A program made the translations under genes and the position numbers. DNA of 64,000 nucleotides from Triticum aestivum (Eukaryota; Streptophyta; Magnoliopsida; Poales; Poaceae), in the NCBI RefSeq assembly GCF_018294505.1, contig NC_057813.1, positions 314,777,077 to 314,841,076 on the forward strand, given 5' to 3'. The notes under the pieces are model-generated. The model was given only the letters and a program-made list of their open reading frames with translations, searched no databases and had not been told where the DNA came from. Shown in pieces: positions 34,309 to 45,414 of the stretch. Position 1 is the stretch's first letter; each line of letters starts with the position of its first letter.

Positions 34309-35030
34309 GCAGCCTCCGCAGCCCCGGTGCGCCCCTTGCCGGGGCAGCTCGCCCACACTGGCAGAGCGAGCCACCCTTGAACCCATGGCCTCCAATGTCA
34401 ACAACCATGTTGGACCAGGGCTCGGGAGGCACCTCCATGGTGGCATGTAGATCTTTGTGAAGACATAGAATGCTCAAGATTAGATGAGGGTTGAGAAGCA
34501 ACAATCCTCAGCAAGATCCTTACCGAAGGAATCCACAAGACCCCCGGCAAGACCCTTGCCGGGGACGCTAGCGCGCCACGGCAAGACCCTTGCCGGGCCA
34601 GCCGACAAGACCCTTGCCAGAGGCGACAGCAGGGCCACGGCCAGGCCCGCACCAACTAACTCCCCGCCACCGTTCGCATGCAGCTGCCAGCCCAACCAGC
34701 TGGGCAGGCACCTGCGTGACGACATGTAGCTTCCAGGCCAACTCAGCATGCACCTACGTGGCGGCATGCAGATCTTCGTGAAGGGATCCACCATCGCGCC
34801 ACCTCAGCTGCTTGCCTACCTACATGGCACCGCATGCATCGCTGGCCAGGGCGCGTGTCGAAGCGAGGATGAGCGGCGACGGACGGGACGGGCCTCAGTC
34901 CCGTCCCCAATGAAGTGAAGGGACACCTAAGCCATGCATTAAATGCATCTTGTCCTGTAATACGAGCGATAAGCTCGCAACACTGTAGGCCTTTCCACCT
35001 CCTATGTGCCACTGTGCCAGCCCCTTCGCC

Positions 35031-35038
35031 TATAAAAG
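35031..35038 (+). promoter_or_regulatory. LTR TATA box (left)
   Basis: GCCTATAAAAGGAGG, a strong TATA match. Transcription should start roughly 30 bases downstream, near the CATGGCATAC segment. Confidence 0.75.
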
Positions 35039-35284
35039 GAGGCCCATGGCATACAGGAAAAGGATTCGGCTCTTTTGAACCATGCATCACCCATAGCTAG
35101 TTCGAGAGCTCAAGAACACTCAATACATCCACCAAAGCAGGACTAGGGTTTTATGCATCCTTGCGGCCCGAACCTGGGTAAATGATCCCCGTGTCAATTA
35201 CTAATCCTGCTCTTCTCACAAACCCGCGCCCCGCAACCATAGTAGGGATTCTTGTGATCCCATAGGTGTCGTTTCCCATCGACA

Positions 35285-35310
35285 TCTTTGGCGCACTAGG
35301 CAGGGGGCGC
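35285..35310 (+). other. Candidate primer binding site
   Basis: TTTGGCGCACTAGGCAGGGG follows the LTR end within two bases, the correct place for a PBS. The complementary tRNA was not assigned. Confidence 0.5.
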
Positions 35311-35358
35311 AATTGTGAGAATCTGGTCTAGCAGTTGACCTAGTTGTTCTTCATCGCC

Positions 35359-37279
35359 ATGGCTCTTAAGAAGAAGACGACCATGGCGATCGGTTTGTCC
35401 GGGACCGGATTGCCAGTACCGGTGCGGACCGGTAGCGGGCCAGTCGCGGAGAGGCCACGTGGTGCGTCCCGCGAACATCCACATCACCCTGGCGGTCCAG
35501 GCCTGGCGAGCTGCGTGGTTCGCGCGCTAGGCGACGAGCCACAAGTCGTGGGCTCCGGAGACGGAGTCGGTCCACCGTAGGCGGCGCGGGGCCCTCCAGG
35601 GGCGCCTTCAGCCCGCCAGACGGCGGCACGGCGGCCTCCAAGACGCCAACACCGGCGCCCATGGCGCGCTCGTCTTAGGTTGTACGTGACGAGCAGCGCC
35701 GCCCTGCTGGAGACCCTGGGCGCCGTCCTGGGAAGAGTCCCATGCACTCTTCACATGATGAGGAAGGCCAGCATGCGCGCCGAGGTGCTGACGAGGATGA
35801 AGAACGACCGCGGGGACGTGATGCGGCTCCTTCTAACGCGGTTAGAAGTCGAGGCGTATCGTGGTCCACCCAACTTTCGCTGCCACCCACCCCAGCAGAA
35901 GCCCTAGCGCGCGTAGCTGCTCCTCGATTTTCCTCCCGCCGCGGAGAAGCTCGACGAATGGAGGTCCACCGTCCGGAGCCTCGTCAGCATCACCAACAAT
36001 GACGAGTTGCGGCCAGCAGGACCCGTAGGCCGTCACTCCGTCGGGCCACCGCATGCCAGCGGAGGCCGGGCCGGAGGCGATGCAGCCATGGTGCACTCCC
36101 ATCCTCCATCCCGACCACCGCGGGTGTCGGTCCGTCGCGATAACGCTCATGATGATATCGCCATAGCGTCGTCCGACCCGCGAACCCACCGTGACCAATG
36201 CCAAGTTCTTCGGGAGCGAGTTCATGAAGACGCTCGAACCACCATCGAGCGTCGCGCGCCACCAGTCGGACAGGCGGGCAGGGCCCACTACGGACCACCC
36301 AGCGCCGGGAGGCTACGGTGGCCTACCTTACGATGTAGGTTGTCCATCCTTCACCCGTGAGCTATGGAAGTTCCAATGGCCCTCCCACCGCACGTTCAAG
36401 CCCGACGTTGGTGAAAAGTACAATGGCAAGACTCACCCATCGGAGTTCCTCAGCATCTACACCATCACGATGCAAGCTGCTGGGGCCCGCGACAACAAGG
36501 TGCTTGCCAATTACTTTCTGTTGGCACTCAAGCCCAATGTTATGTCATGGTTGATGCACTTGCTGATAGACTCCATTTCTTCTTGGGCGGATCTGTGTCA
36601 TGAGTTTGTTGGCGCCTTTACCGGAGGCCACCAAGCTCACGGCTAGGCGAGTGATCTGCATATCATCCCCCAAAAGGAAGGAGAAAACTTGCGCAAGTAC
36701 ATCCAAAGGTTTAGCCGAGTGTAGTACAACATCCCCGATGTTCATCCCACTGCCGTGATCAGTGCATTCCATCAGAATGTGCGCAATCGTAAGATGCGTC
36801 AAGATCTGGCGATGAACAAGGTCAGGGATGTGGCCGAACTTTATGTTCTAGCCGATCGATGCGCTCGTGCTGAAGAAGGAAGGAAGTACCCCGACGAAGA
36901 CGCCGACGCGGAAACTGACTCCACGGATGATACCACCACCCCAACGAAGAAGGGCCGGCACCGTAATAGGATGCGCGGTGGCAAGACCGTGCTTTCCATC
37001 GAGGGATCCGACGACACCGGCGCCACCAAGAAGCCCAAGGCAAGTGACCCCGGCAAGGAGGTTGCCGGGTGTGCTGCTTGCCGGGTCTTGGCGGCTGCCG
37101 ACAAGCCAGGAGGCTCCGACAAGCAGTATTGCAAGATCCACCACACCAAAGGCCACGATCTCCAGAAATGTCGGCAGGTGGAGCTGCTTGCAGAGAAGCA
37201 GAAAGCCGAGTATGTGCGGCGGGACAAGGAGAAGGGTCAACAGGGTGCTAAAGGATCTGGCAAGAAGCATGGCGGCTAA
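35359..37279 (+). pseudogene. gag (and N-terminal leader), broken by frameshifts and stops
   Basis: The start is ATG at 35359 (MALKKKTTMAIGLSGTG), about 75 bases after the LTR. The first 800 bases are Arg/Pro/Gly-rich and shift frame several times. From about 36340 the Gag core is readable: LWKFQWPSHRTFKPDVGEKY, YFLLALKPNVMSWL and, after stops at 36644 and 36722, YNIPDVHPTAVISAFHQNV. The C-terminal frame (36755-37279) ends in a basic region with a CKIHHTKGHDLQKC zinc-knuckle-like motif. Gag would package the element RNA. Both stops are TAG, compatible with C-to-T decay of CAG or similar codons. Confidence 0.8.
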
Positions 37280-38248
37280 GGAGGCCGCCGCGGCAAAGAT
37301 AATCAGCAGGAGAGGCCCGCTCGGGGCCGCGACAAGAAGCAGGAAGACGATGATCATGACAAGGGCGATGAGTCCGGCGACCACGAGTTCCAGAAAGCCA
37401 CGGAGGCCATGTGTGTCGACGGAGGCGCCTTGCTGCATACATCTCACCGCCATCTCAAGCAGTGGCCGTGTGAGACCACAGCGGTGGAGCCATCGGTCGA
37501 CGCACGAAAGCCGCTAAGGTGGTCCAGCACGCCTATCATTTTTGACACCGAGGACCACCCTGACCGCACTACCGCGGTCGGGTGCTTTCCGTTGTTGGTC
37601 TCACCAACAATCCGCAACCTCAAGGTGACGAAGATGCTGGTTGACAGCGGAGCCGGTCTGAACTTGATTTCGCCTGTTGTGATCAAGAGGCTGCAAATCC
37701 CTGATGGAGATCTCGAGGAGACGGGCACATTCCAAGGGGTCAACCCGGGGAGGAGCCAGCCGAAGGGAAAGGTCACGCGGCCCGGGACGTTCGGAGGCGA
37801 GCTGAACCACAGGACGGAGGGGATTGTCTTCGATGTAGCCGAGATCCCCTTGCCCTACAACGGGATCCTCGGCCTCCCGACGCTAGCCAAATTCATGGCG
37901 GCTTCACATTACGCCTACAACATGTTGAAGATGCCTGGGCCGATGAGCATCATCACCGTCCCCTCCGACAAGAAAGATGCGTTGATTTGCGCCGACCAAC
38001 TCTACCGGGAAGCAGTTGCAGCTGCTGCCGCCAAGGCACCTGCTCCTGCCGACGGAGCCCCGGGAGGGAAGAAGACCGGTGAGACCCCTCGCACCTACTC
38101 CGGCAAGCGCACCTCTTTGGGGTGTTGCGCTCCCGTTGAGGAAGTGACAGAGAGCTCTGTCGGCAAGAGCAAGAAGTCCAGAGCTGCACCACCAGAGACC
38201 AAGAAGGTGCTCGTGAAGGGGGACGGCGCGGGGGAGCTTTCACCATAA
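37280..38248 (+). pseudogene. Aspartic protease region of pol
   Basis: Open from ATG 37409 for 279 codons, with polyprotein-like Lys/Asp-rich sequence upstream joining gag. The catalytic motif is VDSGAGLNLIS (Asp at about residue 79), and the flap/substrate side is followed by YNGILGLPTLAKFMA near residue 150. A long Ala/Pro/Lys-rich linker then leads to RT. Retropepsin-type protease acts as a dimer to cleave Gag-Pol. The frame ends at 38248 and a shifted frame with another TAG (38269) leads into RT, so protease and RT are no longer joined. Confidence 0.8.
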
Positions 38249-38269
38249 GCTCCACCCTCGACAGAAAAT

Positions 38270-39231
38270 AGGAAAGCGAGCTCGTCACTTTCCTACGGGC
38301 AAATGTCGATGTGTTTGCATGGCAAGCTTCTGACATCCTCGGCGTTCCCAGGGAAGTGATTGAGTACCATCTTACTATCTGTCCTCATGCGCGGCCCGTC
38401 AAGCAGAAGGTCACGAAGCAAGCCCTAGAGAGGCAGGAGTTCATCACAGAGGAGATCAGAAAACTAGAGGCGGCAGGCTTGGTAATAGGAGTACTCCATC
38501 CGACGTGGTTGGCCAACCCGGTAGTGGTGCGCAAGGCAAACGGGAAGTGGAGAATGTGTATTGATTACACGGACATTAATAAGGCTTGTCCAAAGGATCC
38601 CTTCCCGTTACCGCGCATTGACCAGATTGTTGACTCCATGGCTGGGTGTGACCTGTTATTATTCCTCGACGCCTACTTGGGATACCACCAGATCTTCATG
38701 ACGAAAGAGGACGAGGAGAAGACACCATTCATCACTCCATGTGGTACGTATTGCTTTTTACGGATGCCTTTTGGGTTGAAGAGCGCTGGCTCAACCTTTG
38801 CAAGAGCGGTCCAAATTGGTTTTGAGCCCCAGCTACATAGAAATATGGAAGCTTATATGGATGACATAGTGGTCAAAACCAAGGACAAAGCAACCCTTGT
38901 GCAAGATCTGGAGGAAACATTTGCAAACCTGCGCAAGATCAACCTCAAATTGAACCCTGAGAAGTGTGTCTTCAGCGTCCCGTCCGGCAAGCTTCTCGGG
39001 TTCTTTGTGTCCCAGCGTGGGATTGAAGCAAACCCAGATAAGATCAAGGCCATCGACCAGATTGAGGCACCCAAATGGATCCAGGACGTGCGTCCGCTCA
39101 CTGGCTACGTTGCTGCCATGAGCCGATTCATCTCCAAGTTCGTGGAGCATGCCCTTCCATTTTTCAAGATCTTGAAGAAAGCAGGGCCAGTGGAGTGGAC
39201 CCCGAGGCCGAGGCAGCGCTGCAGGATTTGA
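38270..39231 (+). pseudogene. Reverse transcriptase domain
   Basis: The frame contains, in order, HPTWLANPVVVRKANGKWRM, CIDYTDINKACPKD, DPFPLPRIDQIVD, LDAYLGYHQI, FGLKSAGSTFARAV, the catalytic AYMDDIVVK (38854-38865 encodes YMDD) and LNPEKCVFSVPSGKLLGF, then the tether toward RNase H. This is the complete motif series of a Gypsy RT. Catalytic aspartates are present. The SGYHQI serine common in this family is Leu here. The frame is lost at 39231 by a shift, with the continuation (EAEAALQDLKKYLSS) readable in another frame. Confidence 0.88.
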
Positions 39232-40334
39232 AGAAATACCTCTCCTCTACCCCAGTGCTGGTTGCGCCAAAACCACAAGAACCGTTGTTGCTTTATCTAG
39301 CGGCAACAAATCAGGTGGTTAGCACCGCACTGGTGGCGCAGAGAGAGGTCAACGAGAAGGCAGCGACAGTGGCAGAGTCAATAGATGGCAAGCCGGAACT
39401 CTCTCCGACAGGGCTCGATCCCGGCAAGACTGAGTCCCCGGCAGAGGCTAACGCTAGTGCGACAGGGCCCACACGACCAGGTGAAGAGGCGTAGAAGAAA
39501 AAAATGGTACAACACCCAGTTTACTTCGTCAGCTCCCTCTTGCAGGGGGCTAGGTCGAGGTCCTCAGGTGTGCAAAAGCTGGTCTTCAGCCTCCTTATGG
39601 CTTCGAGGAAGCTGTGCCATTACTTCCAAGCGCACGAGAGCATGGTGGTCACCCGCCTCCCATTGCAACGGATATTGCATAACCCAGACGCAACGGGGAG
39701 GATCGTGGAATGGGCCCTGGAACTGTCAAGTTCCGATTTGAAGTTCGAAAGTACCTCAACGATTCAGAGCAGAGTCTTGGCAGAGTTTGTTGCAGAATGG
39801 ACCCCGACGCCCGATGAAGAGGTGCAGGAGACCACTCTCCTCTGCAAGGAAACTAGCAGCAACTGGATCATGTACTTTGATGGTGCCTTCTCGCTGCAAG
39901 GCGCCGGTGCTGGTGTGCTGCTTGTCGCACCCACCGGAGAGCACCTCAAGTATGTCATCCAGATGCACTTCCCCCGGGAGATGTCCACCAACAACACTAC
40001 CAAGTATGAGGGTTTGCTTGCTGGTCTCAGGATCGTGGCAGACCTTGGAGTTAAAAAGCTCATCGTCAGGGGCGACTCACAGCTCGTCGTCAGGAAGATC
40101 AACAAAGATTATCAAAGCCCATTGATGGAAGCTTACGTAGATGAGGTGAGGAAACTGGAGGAGCACTTTGACGGTATACAAGCGGAGCATGTCCCTCGGA
40201 CGGAGAACGACATCACTGACTACCTGTCAAAGCGCGCTGCCCTCAAGCTACCTATGGAACTAGGTACATTTGTGCTTCAGTTAACTCAACCATCCGTTGA
40301 GCCGTCAACCAGCAGGGCAAGCGGAGGAAGCTAG
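39185..40334 (+). pseudogene. RT connection and RNase H domain
   Basis: The connection segment (STPVLVAPKPQEPLLLYLA) runs to a TAG at 39492. After it come KMVQHPVYFVSSLL and LQRILHNPDATGRIVEWALE. RNase H begins near 39860 with WIMYFDGAFS (first Asp), then TKYEGLLAGL (Glu) and VRGDSQLVV (Asp), and ends with HVPRTENDITDYLSKRA, the usual His/Asp-containing tail. RNase H degrades RNA in the RNA-DNA hybrid during replication. The catalytic residues are kept; only the upstream frameshift and stop break continuity. The frame ends at 40334, with a spacer to integrase. Confidence 0.85.
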
Positions 40335-40390
40335 GCTCCGGCAAGTACCTCCCCACCGAGCTCCCCGGAGCCACCGGTGAAGATGTTTCC

Positions 40391-41752
40391 ATGGATGCCG
40401 ATCCTGCCGCAGGGCAACCGACTCTGGCAGGACCTCCGGTCATGGCCGTAGAGACGGCCGGTCCCATGGCAGAAGAGATGCCTTTGGTCCTTGTCGTCGA
40501 GCCACAGGCTCCGGCATGGGCACAACACACCATCCGTTTCCTCCAAAAAGGAGAGCTTCCTGAGGAGCAGGAAGAGGCAGAAAGAGTAGCCCGCTGGTCT
40601 GCTCTGTACCAATTCATTGATAACGTATTGTACAGAAAAAGACCGAATGGGGTGAAATTAAAGTGCATCTCCCGGGAGGAAGGAGTAAAGCTGTTGGCGG
40701 AGATAAACGGAGGCATATGTGGCTCCCACATAGGGTCTAGGGCCCTTGCTGGCAAGGCTTTCTGGCAAGGCTTCTTCTGGCCCACCGCCCTCCAGGATGC
40801 GACGACACTAGTAACCAAGTGTGAAGCGTGCCAGTTCCATTCAAAGTAGCTTCATCAACCAGCTCAAGCCCTTCAAACTATCCCTCTCTCCTGGCCCTTC
40901 TCGTTCTGGGGGCTCGACATATTGGGCCCCTTCCCCCGTGCTGTCAGGGGCTTTGAGTACTTGTACATCGCAATCGACAAGTTCACAAAGTGGCTAGAGG
41001 TGGAAGAAGTGAGGAAGGTGACAACGCAGTCAGCCATCAAGTTCTTCAAGGCACTAGTGTGCCGTTTTGGGGTGACCAAAAGGATCATCACCGACAACGG
41101 CACACAGTTCACAAGCCATGCCTTCATGCAATACATTGAGGATCTCGGCATCAGGGTCTGTTTTGCTTCCATGGCACATCCATGGAGCAACGGCCAAGCG
41201 GAGAAAGCAAATGCTGAAGTTCTGCGAGGCTTAAGAACGAAGACTTTTGACAAGCTGCGCAAGAGTGGAAGGCGCTGGATTGATGAGTTGCCGGCGGTTC
41301 TTTGGTCGATCAGAACGACGCCAAATCGAGCCACCGGCCAGACACCCTTTGCCCTAGTTTATGGGGCGGAAGCAGTTCTCCCCACAGAACTCATATACGG
41401 GTCACCTCGAGTGCTCGCTTATGATGAGCTTGAGCAAGAGCGATTGCAGTAAGATGACGCAACGCTCCTTGAGGAAGATCGTCTCCGGGCAGCTGTGAGA
41501 GCAGCATGCTACCAGCAAGCCTTGCGCTGCTACCATAGCCGCAAGGTTCATCCTTGGAGCTTTGAGGAAGGCGACCTTGTTCTTCGGCACGATCAGTCGG
41601 CCAAGAATTCCAACCAGTTGACACCGACGTGGGAAGGCCCTTATCGGGTAACACAAGTCACCAGGCCCGGCGCAGTCCGACTCGAGACCGAAGATGCCGT
41701 TCCAGTGAGCAACTCCTGGAACATCAAGCATCTCCGCAAGTTTTACCCATAA
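40391..41752 (+). pseudogene. Integrase (zinc-binding, catalytic core, GPY-type C terminus)
   Basis: Three frames in series, separated by TAG at 40847 and TAA at 41450. The N-terminal part has GGICGSHIGSR and KCEACQFHSK; the first histidine of the usual HHCC set appears replaced by Asn (EINGGICGSH). The core has GLDILGPFP (first Asp), TDNGTQFTS (second Asp) and WSNGQAEKAN (Glu). The C-terminal part has WEGPYRVTQV (GPY motif) and ends NIKHLRKFYP before TAA. Integrase would insert the cDNA with the 5-bp duplication seen here. All DDE residues are present, so stop codons are the main lesions. Confidence 0.88.
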
Positions 41753-42994
41753 GGCGCGGCTACCGGGCCTCCCGACAAGACACCCTTTTGTACAAGCCTT
41801 GCTGGCAAGGCATGTAACCCTTTGTACAAAGCCAGGCGCAGACCCTGAGCATAAATAAACGAAGCGCCGGCGCCCTAAGTTATAGCATGCATGCTAGGTT
41901 GAGTCTCTTCCTTGGTTAGGGTTGATAGTGCTTAGCGGCGGCTAACCCCTAGCTTAGAGGTCGAGTGTGCGTCTCTCTGTTCTTCTCTATCTTCTTTGGT
42001 TCGCATGGCACATAAGTATTCTTGCCGAGCTATTTTGGAATAAAGGGGACGGACCGGCGTCCGGGCCCCGGCAAGCCAAAGTTGCCGGGGGCTGCAGGGA
42101 CAAGCATCCAACCATGGCAAGACAAGGTTGCTGGGGGCTGCCGATCCAGATAAGTTCTCTATCCTCTATCATGCATTTCGTTATGGACTGGGATATGTGA
42201 GAGTTTGTTTTATTTCTAACCTACCGTGCTCCCCTTTTTCGGCACCCAAGGATTATCCCCTGGGTCTGAATTTAGTCATAGCCACGGCAGCAAAGAAGAG
42301 GAACGAGGAGCCTAAGCCCACCTCATCCCTGCCTCTGCCAAGGGCATGAGAAAGGTCGAGCGAAGTGGGGGGACGACAAGGCCTGTTGTCGGGCAAAGAA
42401 CGTTTGTCTTAAAAAATAATGAGGATTCACTCCTTGTCGTGGGTTCCACCCGCAAATGAAACCCAGAAAACATCCCTTTTTCATTAAAAAAAACACCCTG
42501 TACAGGTACAGTTCATACGAAATGAAAAACATGAGCAAGGGGATTACAAGTTCTAAAGTTAATAGAGGCCCGAAGGCTTACAAGACCAAAAAGAGATAAG
42601 ATGCCCGTAATCCCTTTCTTGTCCCTCTCCTCAGGAAATGAAACAAGAGAGCGGAAGGGCAAAAGGGGCGCCTAGGTGAGGTACGAGCAGCAGAAGACAC
42701 CAAGAGAACATGCCAGCGGTCGCCTAGGAGAGGGTCGGCGGTGGCGGCACCGGGGAAAGAGCTAGAAGATGAGGCAGCGGTCCGTCAATGCAGGCGTCGG
42801 TGCCTGCATACTCCGACTTGACGGCCCGCCACCCGCCTTCTTCACCTTCCCCGGCTTCCCTACGCCAGCCGCCCAAGGAGGCAGCCCCGAGAAGTCCAAG
42901 GAGCTGGCCCCTACCTCGGCGGATCCCGCCGGAGGAACGACCAGGTGCAGATGCTGCTGCTGCCGCACCCACCCAGGCACAGGGCGTCCGACGC
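41753..42994. other. Spacer between pol and antisense gene
   Basis: Non-coding on the plus strand, with AATAAA at about 41853 (CATAAATAAACG) and further GGCAAG/TTGCCGGGG words (for example 42066-42090). 42724-42994 has a Gly/Ala-rich minus-strand frame that looks like 3' extension or untranslated sequence of the antisense gene. A CTGTACAGGTACAG palindrome-like word sits near 42498. Confidence 0.45.
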
Positions 42995-43623
42995 CTAGTC
43001 GGACTCGTCCCCATCATCTGCCCCGCTGTCCTCCTGGTCACTCCCGCTCGAGGAAGTGTTCTCGTGGTCGGAGGAGCTCTCCACGCAGCACTTCAAGCGA
43101 GTTCCAAGATCTCCAAAGACCTTGATGGAGAGCAGGCCGTTCTCCACTAATTTGAAGAAGAGAACGAGCCCCACCGTCAAGTTGTGGTCGCGGGCGAAGG
43201 TCTTCCACCCTCGGCAGAGATACATGACGTGAGGGGCGGGGAACTCGACGTCGGACCACGTGTCGCTGTTCCCACAACCCCTCATGTGCAGCCGCAACGA
43301 ATGCGGCGGATCCAGCAACATCTCCCGCGTGAATGGAGTCGGAAGACGAAGACGACGGCGCGGCGGCTGGCACAGCCTAACAAAGAATACGCGAGGATTG
43401 TCCCCGACGTGGCCCTCCATCGGGGGAGGGGCCGCTGGCGGAGGCGAGGCTGATCTGCCGCCCCGTCCTCCTCTCCCTCGGGCGCCACGACGGCCTCGAC
43501 CTCGCCCCTACCCCTCCCTCTAGCAGCCGGCTCCACCACCATGAGCTCTTGGGGAGGAGCGATGCGTTGTCTAGCCGAGACCCTCGCCGCTGCCGATGAA
43601 GCGTCGCCACGCCCCCTCGCCAT
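42995..43623 (-). pseudogene. Antisense accessory gene with plant B3-like DNA-binding domain
   Basis: Antisense to the retrotransposon, between pol and the 3' LTR. ATG at 43623 (MARGRGDASSAAARVS) opens an Ala/Arg/Gly-rich N terminus. After a frameshift near 43400-43420 the frame from 43420 runs 141 codons. It carries a B3-type pattern: VFFVRLCQPP at residue 11, RLRLPTPFTREMLL at 23, LRLHMRG at 42, TWSDVEF at 54, LCRGWKTFARDHNL at 68, GLVLFFKLVENG at 84 and SIKVFG at 98. An acidic Ser/Asp tail (116-141) follows. In B3 proteins the usual GD before the last strands is GL here. B3 domains are known plant transcription-factor DNA-binding folds. A TATA box lies upstream at 43703. The B3 assignment is from the pattern, not a search. 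Confidence 0.7.
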
Positions 43624-44207
43624 GGTAGAAGAAAGGAGGAAGCCAGAATGGGGAGAGGCAGATGGCGAAAGATTGAGAGGCACCATTCCCCCCGCTCCCC
43701 TCTTTATAAAGGGGCGGGGACAAGGCTCAGCCGCCCCCTCTCAGCCAATCCGGCCCGTCGAAGTGACGGCAAGCAGGGCCGTCGACCGCCCTCCCCGCTC
43801 CATCGAAAGGCGCGTGGGAATCGACCCACACACGTGCACGACTTCCCACATCCCGCGCGCCTGTCATTCGCTCTGCATCGTGCATGCAGCGAATGTGGCG
43901 CAAAGGATGGGCGCAGTGGGACGCATGGAGCGACGGTTCCCAAGTGAGGGAAGTAAATGAGCAGCGGCACTGCGGTCTCGAAGAGACACGCAAACCGCCT
44001 CTTTACTGTCCACAACAGGATGACACTAGCAAGCTTCCATCACGCGCGCGCGCACGACCCCCACGTCGTGCGTTCGACACAGGTCGTGGAGAAGCGCAGC
44101 AGATGGAGCAGTTACCATGGTAAAATCTGCCCCGCCTGCCCATGCACCGTTCTGGGCTTGGCCCAACAACATGTCGCACTTATGTATGGCGCAGGCCCGG
44201 GGGCTCC
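43624..44207 (-). promoter_or_regulatory. Upstream region of the antisense gene
   Basis: Holds a TATA box (TTTATAAA, 43703-43710, palindromic) about 80 bases upstream of the antisense ATG, within CCCCGCCCC/GGGGAGCGGGG GC-rich sequence. Several GCGTGCAC/GTGCACG-like words lie near 43833 and GCGCGCGCG near 44043. The right edge (GGCCCGGGGGCTCC) should contain the sense polypurine tract. Confidence 0.6.
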
Positions 44208-45414
44208 TACCGGTGTACAAAAGTAGGGGCTCTCCTTTTGACACCTCTACTTGTGCATGGGCAGTCAGAGCCATGCGCCGCGGCCACACATAGCAGGGCA
44301 AAGGAGGGAAGCCGGAGAGAAGCCGAAGGCTCAAGACGAACAAGGCAACATCAAGGACCAAGGCCACAAAGCGCAGACGGGCGAAGCAGGTTGCCCCGGC
44401 AAGACCCTTGCCGGGGGCAGCCTCCGTAGCCCCGGCGAGCCCCTTGCCGGGGCAGCTCGCCCACACCGGTAGAGCGAGCCACCCTTGAAACCATGTCCTC
44501 AAATGTTAACAACCACGTTGGGCCAGGGCTCGGGAGGTACCTCCATGGTGGCATGCATATCTTTGTGAAGACATAGAATGGTCAATATCAGATGAGGGTT
44601 GAGAAGCAACAATCCTCCCCAAGATCCTTACCGAAGGAATCCACAATACCCCCGGCAAGACCCTTGCCAGGGACGCCAACGCGCCACGGCAGGACCCTTG
44701 TCGGGCCACCTGGCAAGACCCTTGCCGGGCCACCCGACAAGACCCTTGCCAGAGGCGACAGCAGGGCCACTGCCAGGCCCGCACCAACCAACTCCCCGCT
44801 GCCATTCGCATGCAGCTGCCAGCCCAACCAGCTGGGCAGGCACCTACGTGGCGACATGCAGCTTCAAGGCCAACTCAGCATGCATCTGCGTGGTGGCATG
44901 CAGATCTTCATGGAGGCTCCACCACCGTGCCACCTCAGCTGCTTGCCTGCCCACATGGCACCGCATGCATCGCTGGCCAGGGCGCGTGTCGAAGCAAGGA
45001 GGAGCGGCGACGGACGGGACGGGCCTCGCTCCCGTCCCCGATAAAGTGAAGGGACACCTAAGCCATGCATTAAATGCATCTTGTCATGTAATATGAGCGA
45101 TAAGATCACACCACTGTAGGCCTTTCCACCTCCTGAGTGCCACTTGGCAGCCCCTTCGCCTATAAAAGGAGGCCCATGGCATACAGGAAAAGGATTCGGC
45201 TCTTTCGAACCACGCATCACCCATAGCTAGTTCGAGAGCTCAAGAACACTCAATACATCCACCAAAGTAGGACTAGGGTTTTACGCATCCTTGCGGCCTG
45301 AACCTGGGTAAATGATCCCCATGTCAATTACTAATCCTGCTCTTCTCACAACCCCGCGCCCCGCAACCGTAGTAGGGATTCTTGTGATCCCATAGGTGTC
45401 GTTTCCCACCGACA
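44208..45414 (+). repeat. 3' LTR
   Basis: 1207 bases, starting TACCGGTGTACAAAAG, so the expected TG has become TA. Ends CCCACCGACA. Colinear with the left LTR but with one extra copy of the GGCAAGACCCTTGCCGGGCC unit near 44712-44738. TATA box at 45171 (GCCTATAAAAGG). Confidence 0.9.

Larger units (their letters stand above)
34100..35284 (+). repeat. 5' LTR
   Basis: Starts TGTCGGTGTACAAAAG and ends CCCATCGACA, 1185 bases. It carries several GGCAAGACCCTTGCC inverted-repeat units (for example 34286-34308) and a TATA box at 35031. Confidence 0.9.
34100..45414 (+). mobile_element. Full-length Gypsy retrotransposon with antisense B3-like gene
   Basis: LTRs at 34100-35284 and 44208-45414 flank an 8.9-kb internal region. 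The target-site duplication CTTGG is present at 34095-34099 and 45415-45419. The order gag, protease, RT, RNase H, integrase defines Gypsy (Metaviridae-type); the long region after pol with an antisense gene resembles Tat-lineage elements, which is an inference. Each coding block has stops or frameshifts, so the copy is not autonomous, though the LTRs are still very similar and the insertion is fairly recent relative to its host sequence. Confidence 0.92.

Noticed and set aside
34143..35090. Many overlapping frames in the Gypsy LTRs
   Set aside because: LTR sequence is GC-rich and repetitive. Matching frames in the right LTR shift with repeat-unit number, so they are not genes.
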